Notes: a model not told the origin generated them from the sequence alone. Positions 1 to 11,577 are shown, numbered from the stretch's first letter. The stretch is 64,000 bases of DNA from Bedellia somnulentella (GCA_963576735.1 OY755171.1:16864001-16928000), one strand, 5' to 3'. A program made the numbers and translations.

Positions 1-374
1 TTTGGTCATAAAGTAAATAATTAAATATCAGATTTAATTAAAGTAATATTTATTTTGAGAAATAAAATATGGTGAAGTTAGCCAGGATCGCTAATTATTG
101 ACAGATGTGCTTATATGGAACTGTAATTAAAATAATGTCATTCAAGCAACTCTTCAATGTCAGTAAATCAATTTCGGTTCACTCGAAAATAGTTTTAAAC
201 ATTCCCAAACCGAATTGAAGCATATGACCATTATGATAAACCGCACCTAATCCACCTTGACGAAAAAAATCTTAAGTCCATACCTCGTCCCGCCCACCGC
301 GGCGGCCACCTCAAACACTCTAAAACTAATACCACATAATGACTTTTTTCAAACATTTCTAGGAAACGTCTATC

Positions 375-625
375 GGTGGTTTAAATCACAAGGTAACCGT
401 AATAATTGAGCTCTTTTATTTTCTCTCCGATCCAAAGCAAACCATACTCCTGTATTATAAGGAAATAATGTGGGTCCGAGAGCGGTTCCTTGTGGAACCC
501 TGCGCTGGGCCTGGCAAATGATACAGGTAGTGATTGAATAAATAGCTTCTACGTAGATGGTGTACAGCGGGATTGAAATTTGATTTGATTTTAGTTTTAT
601 TGATAGACATCCTATTCGTCTCAAA
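375..625 (-). pseudogene. non-LTR retrotransposon reverse transcriptase fragment
   Basis: On the minus strand one open stretch of about 84 codons contains VPQGTALGPTLF. This matches the conserved 'GVPQGTALGPLLF' block of Jockey/R1-type reverse transcriptases, just upstream of the catalytic YADD region. No YADD box or upstream fingers region can be joined to it, so this is a short dead remnant. No complete element or target duplication is visible around it. Family assignment below the non-LTR level is not possible. The motif is seen directly; the class is inferred from it. Confidence 0.5.
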
Positions 626-640
626 ATAATTTATCGAAAT

Positions 641-1340
641 ATTATTACTCAATCATAATCTATATGAACTTAATTATGAATTTCAATTCATAGTTGGTAT
701 TTTCTGCTTTAAAACGACTTTCCTCAATTCAAATCAATTTGCTCCCCTGTTTTTTTTATCAAAACATTAAATGTCGACGCTTGCCAAAATTCTGGCTCGG
801 ATTCTGTAAAAACAGAGTAACAGCGCATGCGCGGATGTTCCCCCATCTCTCCTGTACGTTAACCTTTGCAGTGAAATCATACCTATAATAGGATATAAGT
901 CATACGATGTAAGATCCTGCGTGAGAATTCGGGATTTATTACCGAATCCTGTTTAGTAGGGATGTTTATGAGTGTAAAAGTTAAACAGTAACAATAGTAA
1001 GTAAATGATTAATGTAACGAAAAATCTAAGGTTTATAATAAGTGATATACTTATTGTGCACCAAAGGATATAATTAATGTCTATATTTTTCTTAATAGTT
1101 CATAAAATTTTTACTTCTTGTAGACAACCATAAGTGTACTTGAATTTTAGTAAACAGGTTTAGTTCTTAGGGTTGTTCAAATTATCCTGACATGGGTTAA
1201 CGCAATCAGAAAGTAATTGTTTAGCTTTGTAAGAATTAATTGATTTAAAACAACCATTAAAAAACAATAATACATTTTAAAGCTTGATAAAAATGCATGT
1301 AAAATACGTATTGTGATCTACATGTAGAGACCAGATTGAA
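641..1340. other. no recognisable gene or repeat
   Basis: AT-rich sequence. The only open stretches are short (64 codons at most) and lack any motif I recognise. Confidence 0.5.
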
Positions 1341-1343
1341 ATA

Positions 1344-1435
1344 AATTACATACATATACTCACGGCTATGCGCCTAAAAACGGGGAAGCCAGAGCTTAGA
1401 AATTACAATTTCTCAGCCACTTCTTCAATTTACCA
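1344..1435 (-). repeat. SINE A, 3'-end fragment
   Basis: Reads, from the (CATA)n tail inward, CTCACGGCTAT, GGGGAAGCCAGAGCTTAG, then CAATTTCTCAGCCACTT. This is the 3' third of the 250-bp SINE A family. The 5' part is missing, so the copy is truncated. Confidence 0.65.
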
Positions 1436-1574
1436 GGGTAACCGACCGTGGACCGATGGTTTTGTTAATAATTTAATCAGCCAGCAATCGAAAGACATAT
1501 AAGAATAAAATCCTGATTACCTTACTATGTTATTATGTTTTAACAATAGTAATAAATATACAATACAGAAAATT

Positions 1575-1755
1575 AAGATGATTCCGTGGTTCGGAGGGCA
1601 TGTAAAGCCGTTGCTCCCGGCTACTATCACGGTAGTAGTCGTTAGTCTGCCAACCCGCAATTGGCCAGCGTGGTGGACTATGGCCAAATCGCCCTATATA
1701 GGGTAGGCTCGAGCCCCTTGGTGGGGACATAAATGGGCTGTGAGTATGAGGATAC
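1575..1755 (+). repeat. repeat E, LINE 3'-UTR-like, copy 1
   Basis: Contains GTTAGTCTGCCAACCCGC, a block ending CAGCGTGGTGGACTATGGC, and then GGTGGGGACATAAATGGGC. The same ordered blocks recur at 52640-52795. Sequences of this form ('TCTGCCAACCCGC...GCGTGGTGGA') are common at the 3' ends of lepidopteran LINEs and their SINEs. That assignment is from memory of the pattern. No coding sequence is attached. Confidence 0.5.
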
Positions 1756-1767
1756 AAAACCAGTATA

Positions 1768-1888
1768 GTTTCTTAGCTTCGAATAACACTTACCTATTTT
1801 CCCCGTGGGTGTCGCCATAATGGGTGACTAAGGGTATAGGGACTTTAGTAGATTTTCGGGTTGTGTGGTTGTCCGTCATAATATTAAT
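1768..1888 (+). repeat. SINE A, degenerate 5'-end fragment
   Basis: TTAGCTTCGAATAACACTTA, CCCCGTGGGTGTCG and GGTGACTAAGGGTATAGGGA follow the order of the SINE A 5' half. It stops where the 12-bp repeat ATTCGTCTAATA begins, so a later insertion interrupts it or it ends there. Confidence 0.5.
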
Positions 1889-1900
1889 ATTCGTCTAATA

Positions 1901-2143
1901 CTTCTAATAATTCTTTCTTTAGTACGCGTAAAACAACAAGTATTTTTTGGTTGAATTGATAAAGACGATCACTTATAGTGGTTTGTTAAATTTTTGTTCA
2001 CGAAAGAATTATAGATGATCAGTTACTAACCGTCAGTATTAATTAAGCTGAACTCGTTGCTATTTCATTCGACGAATAAAGAAAGAGAGGGGGTTGCGCT
2101 TTTCTATTCTTTGTGTTCATTAAGAGCTTATATAAATAAAATA
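1901..2143 (+). repeat. repeat H, copy 1
   Basis: A stretch of about 240 bp that recurs almost unchanged, in inverse orientation, at 4347-5055. Only a handful of substitutions separate the two copies over the shared ~225 bp. No ORF, tRNA box or terminal inverted repeat was seen inside, so its class is unknown. Confidence 0.7.
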
Positions 2144-2393
2144 GCATACATACATATACATATACTCACGGCTATAAATCCCTAGTAGGGGTAGCCAGAG
2201 CTAAGGAATCAGAAATTCCTCAGCCACTTTTGGAAGTTGAGTGGGGAAAAGATAGTAAATTAAAGGTTGTTGGTGATGAGTCTCCAACCGCATCGCCCAA
2301 AAATCCCTGAAAAGCCCCAATACCGTTAGTCGCCTCTTACGTACACCCACCGGCCTGAAATGGGGTAGTGCTATTCTAAGCCGACACTACACT
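2144..2393 (-). mobile_element. SINE A, near full length
   Basis: Read on the minus strand it starts GTAGTGTCGGCTTAGAATAG, passes through the SINE A core (GGCGATGCGGTTGGAGACTC, CCAAAAGTGGCTGAGG) and ends CCGTGAGTATATGTATATG with a TATG-type tail. It has no ORF. It abuts repeat H at its 3' end. Confidence 0.8.
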
Positions 2394-2405
2394 ATTCGTC
2401 TAATA

Positions 2406-2625
2406 TTAAACTGAATTCCCTCTCTTGGCTTGGAAAATCACTAATCATTATCTTGGCGCGGTTGCCATACGAGGCAACTAAGGATATGGGGCCTTTAAGG
2501 GATTGTTTGACGATTAGGCTTATTGTGATCAATGGTACTTAAAATTAACTGTCTTGTCCTCTATCAACTTCAAAAATGTACTATGAAATATTAATTCCTA
2601 AGCTCTGGCTACCCCCTATAACGGT
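2406..2625 (+). repeat. SINE A, strongly degenerate copy
   Basis: GAGGCAACTAAGGATATGGG, then ATTAATTCCTAAGCTCTGG and CTACCCC, keep the SINE A order over about 200 bp, but many substitutions have accumulated. An old copy. Confidence 0.5.
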
Positions 2626-3294
2626 AAAAATAGTGAAGTATAATAATCGTTAATTATAACTCACTCTCACTCGGCACTCGGTGGTCAGCTGCCGAACTGT
2701 CTACTAACTGCTCGTCAATGACTCGTGTTGAGTCGAAACGCGTCGCATGTTTGTGGTTGCCTGTGGTTTTCGCTTGCGGGTGTGTGTGTGGTGCATTGAC
2801 TGCTTTTCGATTTCTTGTAAGTGGAAGGGCGGGCGGTGCACAGTGCATGTTGCATGAAGACTGCAGGTATTATTTAGCGGAATTAAGCGAAGAAATTTAT
2901 TAATATTAGTATTAGTATAATCTTTGTTAATTACAAAGAATATATAAATCATTGATGAACTGACATCACACAATACGCTTACTTATTTATTGATACTCAT
3001 ACCATTAACTCCAATTCTTATACAATTTCACATTAAAGATATGAGAAAAGCTACTTGTTTTCACAATCCCACAAACCTTAATAAATGGAATCCTGTACTA
3101 CAAAATAACCTTCTCACATGTTATAAGACGGACTCAGTTACCATAGCAACGCCTTCGATCAAAGCTTTTCTTACAACAGCCGTTTATTTATAGGTATTTA
3201 TGGAATGGAGCGATTATGCTCTCTTTGCGTATTGATTTTCTTTTGAAAGTTTAGAAAATAATGTATATTATGTTTTTTATATTATTTTATATTT
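2626..3294. other. no recognisable gene or repeat
   Basis: Short open stretches on both strands (67-89 codons) show no motifs. Nothing further seen. Confidence 0.45.
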
Positions 3295-3544
3295 TGCCGT
3301 GTAGTGTTGGCTTAGAATAACACTACCCCATTTCTACCCGTGGGTGATCGTAAGAGACGACTAAGGGTATAGGGGGCTTTTTAAGTGATTTTTGGGCGAT
3401 GTGTTTGGAGACCCGTCACCAAAAACATTTATTATAACCATCTTTTCCCAATCAACTTCCAAAAGTGGCTGAGGAATTTTTCATTCCAAAGCTCTGGCTA
3501 CCCCGTTAAGGGATTTATAGTCGTGAGTATATGTATGTATGTAT
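3295..3544 (+). mobile_element. SINE A, full length
   Basis: Begins TGCCGTGTAGTGTTGGCTTA and ends GTCGTGAGTATATGTATGTA with the TATG tail. The central blocks (GGGGGCTTTTTAAGTG, GTGGCTGAGGAATTTTTC) are intact. About 250 bp, non-coding. Confidence 0.85.
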
Positions 3545-3748
3545 TTATGTTATATTTAAATGAATATATTCCTCTTCGTACTTTCACTTATATATGCATA
3601 AGTGACGATATAATTTAAATACAACGAACGGATACCAGAACATGAGTTTGCGATCAATTGATCAATTAAAATGCATAAGTTCAGTTGCCATCCTAATTAA
3701 ATAATAAACACAGTTCAACAACCGTCGCAATAAATTGTACTATGATAT

Positions 3749-3912
3749 ACATACATATACATATATTCACGCCGTTAGTTCCCATTGGGGTTGGCAGAGA
3801 CTGTCGATCGCTATTAGTACGAAATAAATAAACCTGGCTAACCTCTCTAGCTTCGTTCACATCCATCAATATTTTTATACGTTCTTTTTTATTCTTCATA
3901 CTTCGGACACCT
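3749..3912 (-). repeat. RTE-type LINE, 3'-end fragment
   Basis: Contains TTCACGCCGTTAGTTCCCAT followed by TGGGGTTGGCAGAGACTGTC and CTAACCTCTCTAGCTTCG. This is the complement of the last ~165 bp of the full-length RTE at 17231-20500 (compare 17231-17375), including its (TATG)n tail. It is 5'-truncated, as is usual for LINEs. Confidence 0.75.
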
Positions 3913-4056
3913 GAAGAGCAAGCACGAGCGCTATTTTATCGACACGATAACGGTTAGAACGAGATGGCAGTATACGATACTAAGTAAGTGCGTAAGAGAT
4001 GGCTGCTTTATCCCACGCGATAACTAGTTTAAACACGGCTCGTGCTTGCACTTCTG
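3912..4056. mobile_element. 145-bp MITE with perfect 12-bp inner inverted repeats
   Basis: GCAAGCACGAGC at 3918-3929 is matched exactly by GCTCGTGCTTGC at 4038-4049. The match extends outward with two mismatches over 18 bp. The short non-coding interior (GAGATGGCAGTATACG, GTGCGTAAGAGATGGC) is related to 63115-63230. Size and structure fit a miniature inverted-repeat element. No clear target duplication was found. Confidence 0.6.
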
Positions 4057-4346
4057 ATATAATATGTTATAATAATATTTCTAGCTTTAAAAAATAAATG
4101 CTCGGTGGTTTGGGTACCTATATATTTATTGTGGAAACCTAATGCATGACCAACTGCATGAACAATTAAATTGAGAAATGTTTGTTCTAAGTAAAATGTG
4201 TAGTTAACCGTTCCGCTCGTGTTCGATATAACCATATTCGGAGCGTACTCATAGTAATTGTGACCATTTGTGGCATAACCACGAAATCACCCACAATAAA
4301 CCATATATTTAATCACCCTTTTCATGCAGATGCATTTAAGAGAAAT

Positions 4347-5055
4347 CTATTTTATTTATATAAGCTCTTAATGAACACAAAGAATAGAAAAGCGCAACCC
4401 CCTCTCTTTCTTTATTCGTTGAATGAAATAGCAACGAGTTCAGCTTAATTAATACTGACGGTTAGTAACTGATCATCTATAATTCTTTAGTGAACAAAAA
4501 TATAACAAACCACGATAAGTGATCGACTTTATCAATTCGGCCAAAAAATACTTAGATAAAGATAAAAGATATTTATTTGTTACCAAACACAATAACAACA
4601 TATACAAACATTACAATTCAAAAAGAAAAGATGGCAACAAAAAGGCAAAGTACCTCAGCTAGGTTCCCAGCATTATCCGCAGGACACTGCTGGGGAGCTG
4701 GTTTTCTGGTACCGCCTGTAACTTACATACTAAGTCCGACATAAACAGTTAGTTTACCTAACCTTATACCACTCGTTGTAACTGTGCTACTGGGAGTTAA
4801 GAAGAAAATAACTCATCACTTAAAAGAACAAAAAGAAATTAGATTTCAGTGAGCAATCATTAATGAGCAGCCAGCCTTAAATCAATAGTAAATAAATAAA
4901 CAAACCGTACCAATATTAATAATATGCTATAATAGAGATAATAAAATAAAATAAGTTAAGGGACCAATATATTTATTTAATAGATTTTATAAGAAAAGAA
5001 ATAAGATATTTTTATAAGAGTTGTTGTTTTACGCGTAATACTAAAGAAAGAATAT
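4347..5055 (-). repeat. repeat H, copy 2, split by a 467-bp insertion
   Basis: 4347-4553 and 5021-5055 together form the inverse of repeat H copy 1. Between them 4554-5020 is extra sequence. It begins AGATAAAGATAAAAGATATT and has no recognisable ORF. The uninterrupted copy 1 shows the join clearly, with only about 2-3 bp duplicated at the edges. Confidence 0.65.
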
Positions 5056-7071
5056 ATTTGACTGTATTCCCTTGCTAAGTACAACCTTTCTTTTGGGAGC
5101 CTTGTTAAATTAATAACATTGCTTTTGCTTCTCATAAAATATTAACTTCAAAAAACTTGTATTACGGTAGACATCCTGAATTTGACTTCACATCACACTA
5201 AAGTAATAATGGTTTCCTCCTTCAAAGTTTATCCACAAGTTTTTGAATTTGAGTAGCATAAATATATCAAAGTAGCAGTGGCGAACCATATCTGTTTAAC
5301 ACAGGGCAAAGCCATGTCAACATTCAAGCAAATAATTTACGTAGGTGTGGACAGGGCGTGGGTAGATATCCTTAACACGAACCTAGATCTTGCCAGCTCT
5401 AAACTAAATTTAGATCTTAACGTCTACAAATTACGGGGATTCGGTATCGCAGTAAATATCTTTATAAAGGGACCTCGTTATTTATTGCTGCGTCAGGCTG
5501 ATTAAATTATTAATATATCAGACAAGTGGTGAAATATTTGAATTTGGTAAAGATATGATTTCTGCTGATCTATGTAAATTGAAAGCCAAATTCTGATTTA
5601 TTGTATATGCCAAATAAAGTGACTTAACGGGGAAAACCTCATTTCAATGTTTCCTCGCCCTACAGTACAATACACTTTAAAATCACATATTCATTAATAA
5701 AAATTAGATTTAAAACATTTAATGTAATTAGACTTAAAACTCATAGAAACATCTAACAGGGGATTTCTGCCCGCACCTCTGGACTTCAAAACCCCGCAAA
5801 CACTTAGGGCCTTAGATGTTATGTGTCGATCTTTCTATCAGATGTTTGTATTAAACAAAGTGAGTCCATCAAATTTGCATAACTTAATTGATTCAAACGG
5901 ACGGCGGTATACCAATTAAAAATCCAGTAGTTTAATTTTTTGTAGCGTGCAATTATGATATAAGCCAAAAACGCACATCTATTTTTGGCGGTGTGTTAGG
6001 ATTCATTCTATAAAAGTAGGATATTCACCTACATTTGTCCGTATTATATAATTTGATTAACCATAATTTTATTTTCCTGGAAATGATATGCGAAATTTTT
6101 GGGAATTATTTGTATTTAAATTTGAAAGGAATATATTAAATAGCTAATAATTTGCGTGTATTGTGCATAATGTGTTCTTAGTTAAATGAGGTAAATACAA
6201 TTTAAGTTCAAAATCAAAAGTAAGGAGCTCTCACTGTGTTTTTTATGTTATCATGCATGGTTATGCTAATCTTCTAACTCTTATAATCATAATGTCAATA
6301 CCCTAGGTACACATGTATCATTTCAATTTGTGGAAGATTGCCGAAACTTAATGATTTTACAGTCTGGCTGAACTGAAGTAGGAACTGATACAGTTTGTTT
6401 GAATATTTGAAATTGCTAATTTTATTATTTAAAAAAGTTCAGTACTAATAGGGGTACTTAAACAGCTCAAAGTTTTGCATTGTTGACAAGTTTGACATTT
6501 ATGCATTTCAAATAAGGAAGTATGTCTTCATATCTATTTCATTAAACAGTTTATAACTATTAATAGTATAAGATCCCGCTGCTAAATCTCTACGTTCATT
6601 ACGTATTGAGTCAAACACACATTTTAACAAAGTTTATGAATAGGAGAATACACTGACAAGACGCACCCAGGCAAAAGTGGCCGCAAGTAATTTTAATTTA
6701 ATAAATGTTTATTATTTTTCGAAGACAAATTTTGTTCACTTGTTTTCGAAATATAATAACATCCTCATCATAGCAATGTATACAAAGAATATAAAAGTCC
6801 ATAGGTGCCGTTGCAAATTCGGCCGCAACTACCTCGCAGCCAGGTGTAAGTAGGTTATATTTTGGTGTGTTTTATACGTTTATAAGTTACACGCATATTT
6901 CTTATATGAAATTAAAGCTTTTTTTTTCCTAATATGATAATATATAGCTGCCAAATTAGGGTTGCCATCTGTTAAAAACGCGATATATCCAAATATATTT
7001 CACAAACTATGCTATTGTTTGTGTTTACATTTTATGACTTATATAAAAACTATATTCATATTTTTTTAAAT
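5056..7071. other. no recognisable gene or repeat
   Basis: AT-rich, apparently unique sequence. The only open stretch of note, 5278-5505 on the plus strand (75 codons), has no motif I recognise. Confidence 0.45.
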
Positions 7072-7235
7072 ACTTACTTACTTATACTCACGCCCATTAT
7101 TCCCATTGGGATAGGCAGAGACTATCGATCACCACTTAGTACCATCTTGGCAAACTTCTGCTGCTTCCCTTACATTAATTATCCCTCTCATACATGCTCT
7201 TTTATTCTTCTCACTACGGACCTCCGCCTTTATAA
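7072..7235 (-). repeat. RTE-type LINE, 3'-end fragment
   Basis: ACTCACGCCCATTATTCCCA, TTGGGATAGGCAGAGACTAT and CTTCTCACTACGGACCTCCG parallel the 3' tail of the RTE at 17231-17380. It directly abuts a different LINE fragment on the other strand at 7236. Confidence 0.7.
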
Positions 7236-7400
7236 GAAAGTTTTCTATCCAGGAAGAAATAGGCCTCCAACAATGTGGACAGACGACTTAGCGAAGGTTG
7301 TGGGAAGCGGATGGATCAGGGCAGTACAGAACCATCCGTTGTCCAGATCTTTGAGTGAGGCTAGCATTTGGAGTTGATTGTCTGCCGATGATGATGATGA
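7236..7400 (+). pseudogene. non-LTR retrotransposon ORF, C-terminal fragment
   Basis: The plus-strand frame reads RPPTMWTDDLAKVVGSGWI, then AVQNHPLSRSLSEA, ending in a stop at 7375-7377. 'GRPxxRWTDDL...W...AQD...W' is the usual C-terminus of RTE/Jockey-like LINE polyproteins in Lepidoptera. A second, different copy of the same C-terminus lies at 11090-11395. The 3' end after the stop carries a short GAT repeat (GATGATGATGATGATC). Confidence 0.6.
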
Positions 7401-8079
7401 TCACTACGACTCCACTTCAAATAGCTATATGTATTCAGAGCTATGACTTTAAAAAACTAGCCACAGCTCCAGATTGAACGATACCTTAACAACTATTCCA
7501 AATAATAATGGAGTAAAAATGATCAGGTTATCAGAATACACCTGATGATAGCAAGGAATGGTCGTAAAGAATCACTGAATGCATGGCATCTTAGCAGCCT
7601 TTTCCACCACTAATGTTTGCAAAGAAAATTACTGGTGTTTTATACCGACAGCACACTCTCATGGCGCGTTTTTGGCAAAAATATAACTTATAGGTTTGTC
7701 TTCTAAAGCTTTTCGTAAACGTAATTTCCAAGGTAAAAGATATTTTAAATTTTGACTTATCGAGATGTATGCTTTAAATGTTTCCATATACACACAAAAT
7801 ACTACAGAACACTTCAAAAGGAAAACAGCGTTTCACATAGCTCACTTTCTTGTTTGATGAGACGTGTTGAAACAAAACACAATCTCTTATATATCACATT
7901 AATCAATTCTAACAACAAACCCTCTTCGATCACACCCACTCCAAAATCGTTAAAATTGTCCTTGTTACTTACCACGAGATATTTCAAACCAGACTGTAAA
8001 ATCCAATGTACGACACAAACTCACAGAACTGTATGGCACTTACACTGAATGTTGATTTTGATGATTTCACTGATAAAGC
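7401..8079. other. no recognisable gene or repeat
   Basis: No motif, repeat or RNA gene seen. Confidence 0.4.
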
Positions 8080-8140
8080 GGCTGACAGTTTCAGGGGTGT
8101 CGCAAGGATGCGTCCTGGAGCCGCTCTTTCCCGAGACTGC
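8080..8140 (+). pseudogene. reverse transcriptase motif remnant
   Basis: The frame reads LTVSGVSQGCVLEPLF, matching the 'SGVPQGSVLGPLLF' block of Jockey-type reverse transcriptases. Homology is lost within a few codons on either side, so this is a scrap of an old element. Confidence 0.45.
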
Positions 8141-9761
8141 CGGTTATCGAGCGACGAACGCTCCCCTCCTTACCAATTTATAATACATACGAGACGCAGC
8201 ATCCCTCGTTGCCAATGCCAAATCAAACCCTATGACCTTCAACATAAAGTCGTTTGTGGATATTTGTGACTGATGCCGCAACATGGTAGCTGTTACAAAG
8301 GGTGCGAACAGTCAGCGTTTTTCACCGTTTTCAAATTAATTTTCTTTGCGTAACGGATATCACAACTTAGCAGTAGTAATCTTTGAATGGGTGGTGTGTG
8401 ACACGTTCTCCTGCTGGTTTTATTTTACGTTAATGAAAATTTCTCTATCCATGTTATAATAATTTGTAGGGAATAAAGAAAATAACGTTAATGTCTACTG
8501 TGATACTATTTTTTGTACATATTTCTTTTGTGAAGTGCAATAATGTGTTTTTCTATTCTATTCTGTAAAGTATTTTAAGAATCTGGTGCCCTCTTAGTGA
8601 TAGATGACCGTTGCGCTTAGAAACACATTAATCCTGTCCTGTTCTTCTAATTTTTTGAGGAACCATGAGTAGGCAGCAAGATAAGGTTTCAGAATGATAC
8701 ATATAGTTGCGTCATATGAACCGATTTTCAAATTTTTCATTGCAATAATAACATTTGTAGTTCAGTGGAGCAGTAAACTTAGATTGCATTTTCTTCAGAT
8801 AGAAAAAGAAGGTTGAAATAACCCCATGTTGTTGCTTAAGTTGACAGGATAGCACACATTTTTGACAAACTTAATGATTAATAACTTCATAAATGTCGTT
8901 CTATCATTTCCTGTAGGTGTTGGATGAGATAATCAAAGGTAAGAAACTTTTTAAGCGGTGGTTGGGCTGTGTCATTAGGTAAATATTACCACTAATAATT
9001 TATAATATTTTCGGCTTCACATTGAAAAAGGCGGCTTCTCAAAAATTTATTTAAAGGTCTAACAACCGCTTCTTTGGATTATACTCGTAGTCATGAGTTT
9101 AAATAGGTAGTAAAATTAGTATAGTATTTTCTAAGACTTTCACGATTGCACATGACAATGCAATGATAACTGAAAAGTTTTCGAAACGTCGGGCTTTAAA
9201 AACCATGTAGTAACACGCGATTAAATATCCACAAATCAATAGTTTTGTTGATTATAATAAAAACTAATAGATTAATGAGCTAAACAAATGAACTGCAGCA
9301 ATTCTCCTTCTAAGTTAAACTATCGTATTAAAAGGCTTAGTTTTTAGCCACCAATCATTCGCTCGTGGCACAGTGCAGCACAACCTATCAAATTATAGTT
9401 ATCGTAAGTGTTAGTAAGACTCGGTTGTTGCTTGCCAAGTTTCAGTCCAGCGATTTGTAACGCTTCTAAAGAGCCTTTCACAAACCATATTAAAAATATT
9501 TATAATCATCTGAAACTGGGAGTTGTTTCGAGTGTTCCAAGTTTGTACTGAAGTATTCCTAAACTAATATTTCAACAAGCCAAGTGCGGTTACAACTTGT
9601 CGTCCAATCGATTAATATTCTGTTTATATTCCTACTTTAACCTTAACGCGTAAATTATTTAGCTGCTCTTTGGACTTTAATTTATTGGATTGGCTTATTA
9701 GAACTACCCCTTGTAGTGAGAAGCGAAAAAAAGAGGGTAACAAATAATCATCCAGCCTAGT
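8141..9761. other. mostly unrecognised sequence; possible LINE 3'-UTR scrap near 9160-9240
   Basis: The segment with AACTGAAAAGTTTTCGAAAC, GTCGGGC and GTAACACGCGATTAAA resembles the 3' untranslated part of lepidopteran CR1/Jockey LINEs as I remember it. No coding sequence is attached. The rest shows nothing recognisable. Confidence 0.3.
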
Positions 9762-10010
9762 ATGCCGTTTAGTGCCGGCTTTGATTGTCATTACCCCATC
9801 CTACCCACGATTGTCGTAAGAGTTGACTAAGGGTATAGGGCTTTTTTAAATGGTTTTTTAGCGATGCGGTTGGAGACCTATCTACAACGATACTTTATTT
9901 CTACCATCTTGTCCCCTATCAACTTCCAAATGTGGCTGAGGAGTTTCCAGCTCTGAAGCTCTGGCTATCCCTTTTTGGGATATATGGCCGTGAGTATATG
10001 TATGTATGTA
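9762..10010 (+). mobile_element. SINE A, full length, diverged
   Basis: Begins TATGCCGTTTAGTGCCGGCT and ends TGGCCGTGAGTATATGTATG with the TATG tail. Core blocks are preserved (AAATGTGGCTGAGGAGTTTC, GATGCGGTTGGAGACC). No ORF. Confidence 0.8.
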
Positions 10011-10535
10011 CCCCATTACTTACCATCTGTATTGTGACATTCGACTAAGTGATCCATTGTTTTTTGACTGATTGCTAAGTGATATGGGCACTGCTTTTAA
10101 AAACATATATGACACGTTTTTGCTAAAAGTACGCTACTCAAACAAATATATTACTGTGATATAGGGATATTATAAAAGAGAATCGTGAATAACCAACTAT
10201 GACAAAGCAACTCGATTCGCAGTAAGATCTCGTCACAGATAGATGGTATCCCAACCAACCGATAGTTATTATTCAGAAAGGCATGCAGTACTCTACTGGG
10301 CAAAAACGAATGAGACATCCACAAATGGATTTTATTTCTTGCATACTTTTGTCTGCGGTTTCATTTGTATTCAATTAATATATTTTTTATAGGTCTTATA
10401 TTTAAAATAAGAGAATGATTACCCAAAAGTTTTGTATTTTCACTTACACTATTAATACACGTGTTTCAAAAATTTGATATCTGAGATTTTACTTTCAATT
10501 TTTTATGTTAACCTGAAAAATAATTTTGACGTAAA
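10011..10535. other. no recognisable gene or repeat
   Basis: AT-rich. Nothing seen on either strand. Confidence 0.4.
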
Positions 10536-10775
10536 AACCCACACGTTCACACTTATTTCCCCGAAGGCGTGGCAGAGATACTTATACTTCTGAATATCAT
10601 ATTGTCACGTGATAGGCGGCAGGCCTATCACTGTTTTGTAAGAATACACTGTCCAATAACTAAGTACAACTTGGTCATGTAATTTCCCTCACCGTTAACA
10701 ACCATGATAAATTCATCTCACATATGAATTTACATAAAACAAATTTGTGTAGACCCAATTGAGCTATCACGTCTG
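10536..10775 (-). mobile_element. SINE C, internally deleted copy
   Basis: ACGTTCACACTTATTTCCCC, CACGTGATAGGCGGCAGGCC and CCTCACCGTTAACAACCATG follow SINE C order. The sequence then passes from GTGTAGACCCAATT straight to GAGCTATCAC. Most of the tRNA-like head, including the B box, is therefore gone, leaving only the A-box edge. Confidence 0.65.
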
Positions 10776-11089
10776 TTTAAACAAATTTGACTCCCGGCGA
10801 ATTTTTCACCAACATCTCAGTGGAAAAAAACCTTTTGTATAACAACCTTTCTTAGTGCTGCCGCCATAACAATTTCAAATGTTTGTCCTAGAACCAATTG
10901 AATGAAAAATATATACTCTAAATTTTAATCAGTTTTAAAATGAACAAATTATGATGTCTATGATAAAAAATAGTAGAGTTGAATTTATAATCTACTCGGA
11001 CATAAAAATATCAGTTAAGATTATTTTCCTCATAAATTTATATGATGTTAGTTTCTGTGATAAATTAAGCATTTTATATCGATATGTTC
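10776..11089. other. no recognisable gene or repeat
   Basis: AT-rich. No motif seen. Confidence 0.4.
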
Positions 11090-11395
11090 TGCGGTGAGGA
11101 GAACCGTACAAGTACTGGGTTTACTGACATAAGAGTTGCACAACTTAAGTGGTAATGGGCAGGGCACATTGTATGCAGAACCGATAGGCGATGAGACTCA
11201 AAAGTTCTGGAGTGGCGGCCACGTATCAGATGACGCAGTTTGCGCAGGCCTCCCACAAGGTTGACCGACGACGTCTTTTTCAAAGTTGCAGGAAGCTGGT
11301 GGATAAGGGCAGCACATGACCGGTCGTTGTGGAGATCTTTGAAGGAGGCCTATGTATAGCAGTGGACTATGATGATGCAATATATGATGTAGTAA
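11090..11395 (+). pseudogene. non-LTR retrotransposon ORF, C-terminal fragment
   Basis: Plus-strand translation with stops reads VAQLKW*WAGHIV, VLEWRPR, RRPPTRLTDDVFFKVAGSWW and AAHDRSLWRSLKEAYV*QW. This is the typical lepidopteran LINE C-terminus ('LKWxWAGHIAR...GRPPTRWTDDL...W..AAQDR..W'). At least two stop codons interrupt it, so it is dead. It is related to 7236-7400 but not the same copy. Confidence 0.65.
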
Positions 11396-11577
11396 TAATT
11401 ATAGAAAACATGGAGTTAATAGAAGAAAGCAAAGTGTGTATTATAAAAAGCTAATATTTTTTTGTATGGTAGTTAGTCCAAGTAGACGTAGTTGCATAGC
11501 GTGGTACTAGATTAATACATTTATGTTCCACGCAACGAGGAACATGATACTATAAACAAGAGGTAAATAGAAGAAAG

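Larger units (their letters stand above)
1889..2405. mobile_element. composite insertion (repeat H + SINE A) between 12-bp direct repeats
   Basis: ATTCGTCTAATA occurs at 1889-1900 and again at 2394-2405, immediately outside repeat H (1901-2143) joined to a SINE A copy (2144-2393). The simplest reading is one retrotransposition event that carried both parts, with a 12-bp target duplication. Chance recurrence or an older H copy hit later by SINE A are alternatives. Confidence 0.4.

Noticed and set aside
2654..2973. Overlapping open frames on both strands near 2.7-2.9 kb
   Set aside because: Short, mutually overlapping and without motifs; not supported as genes.
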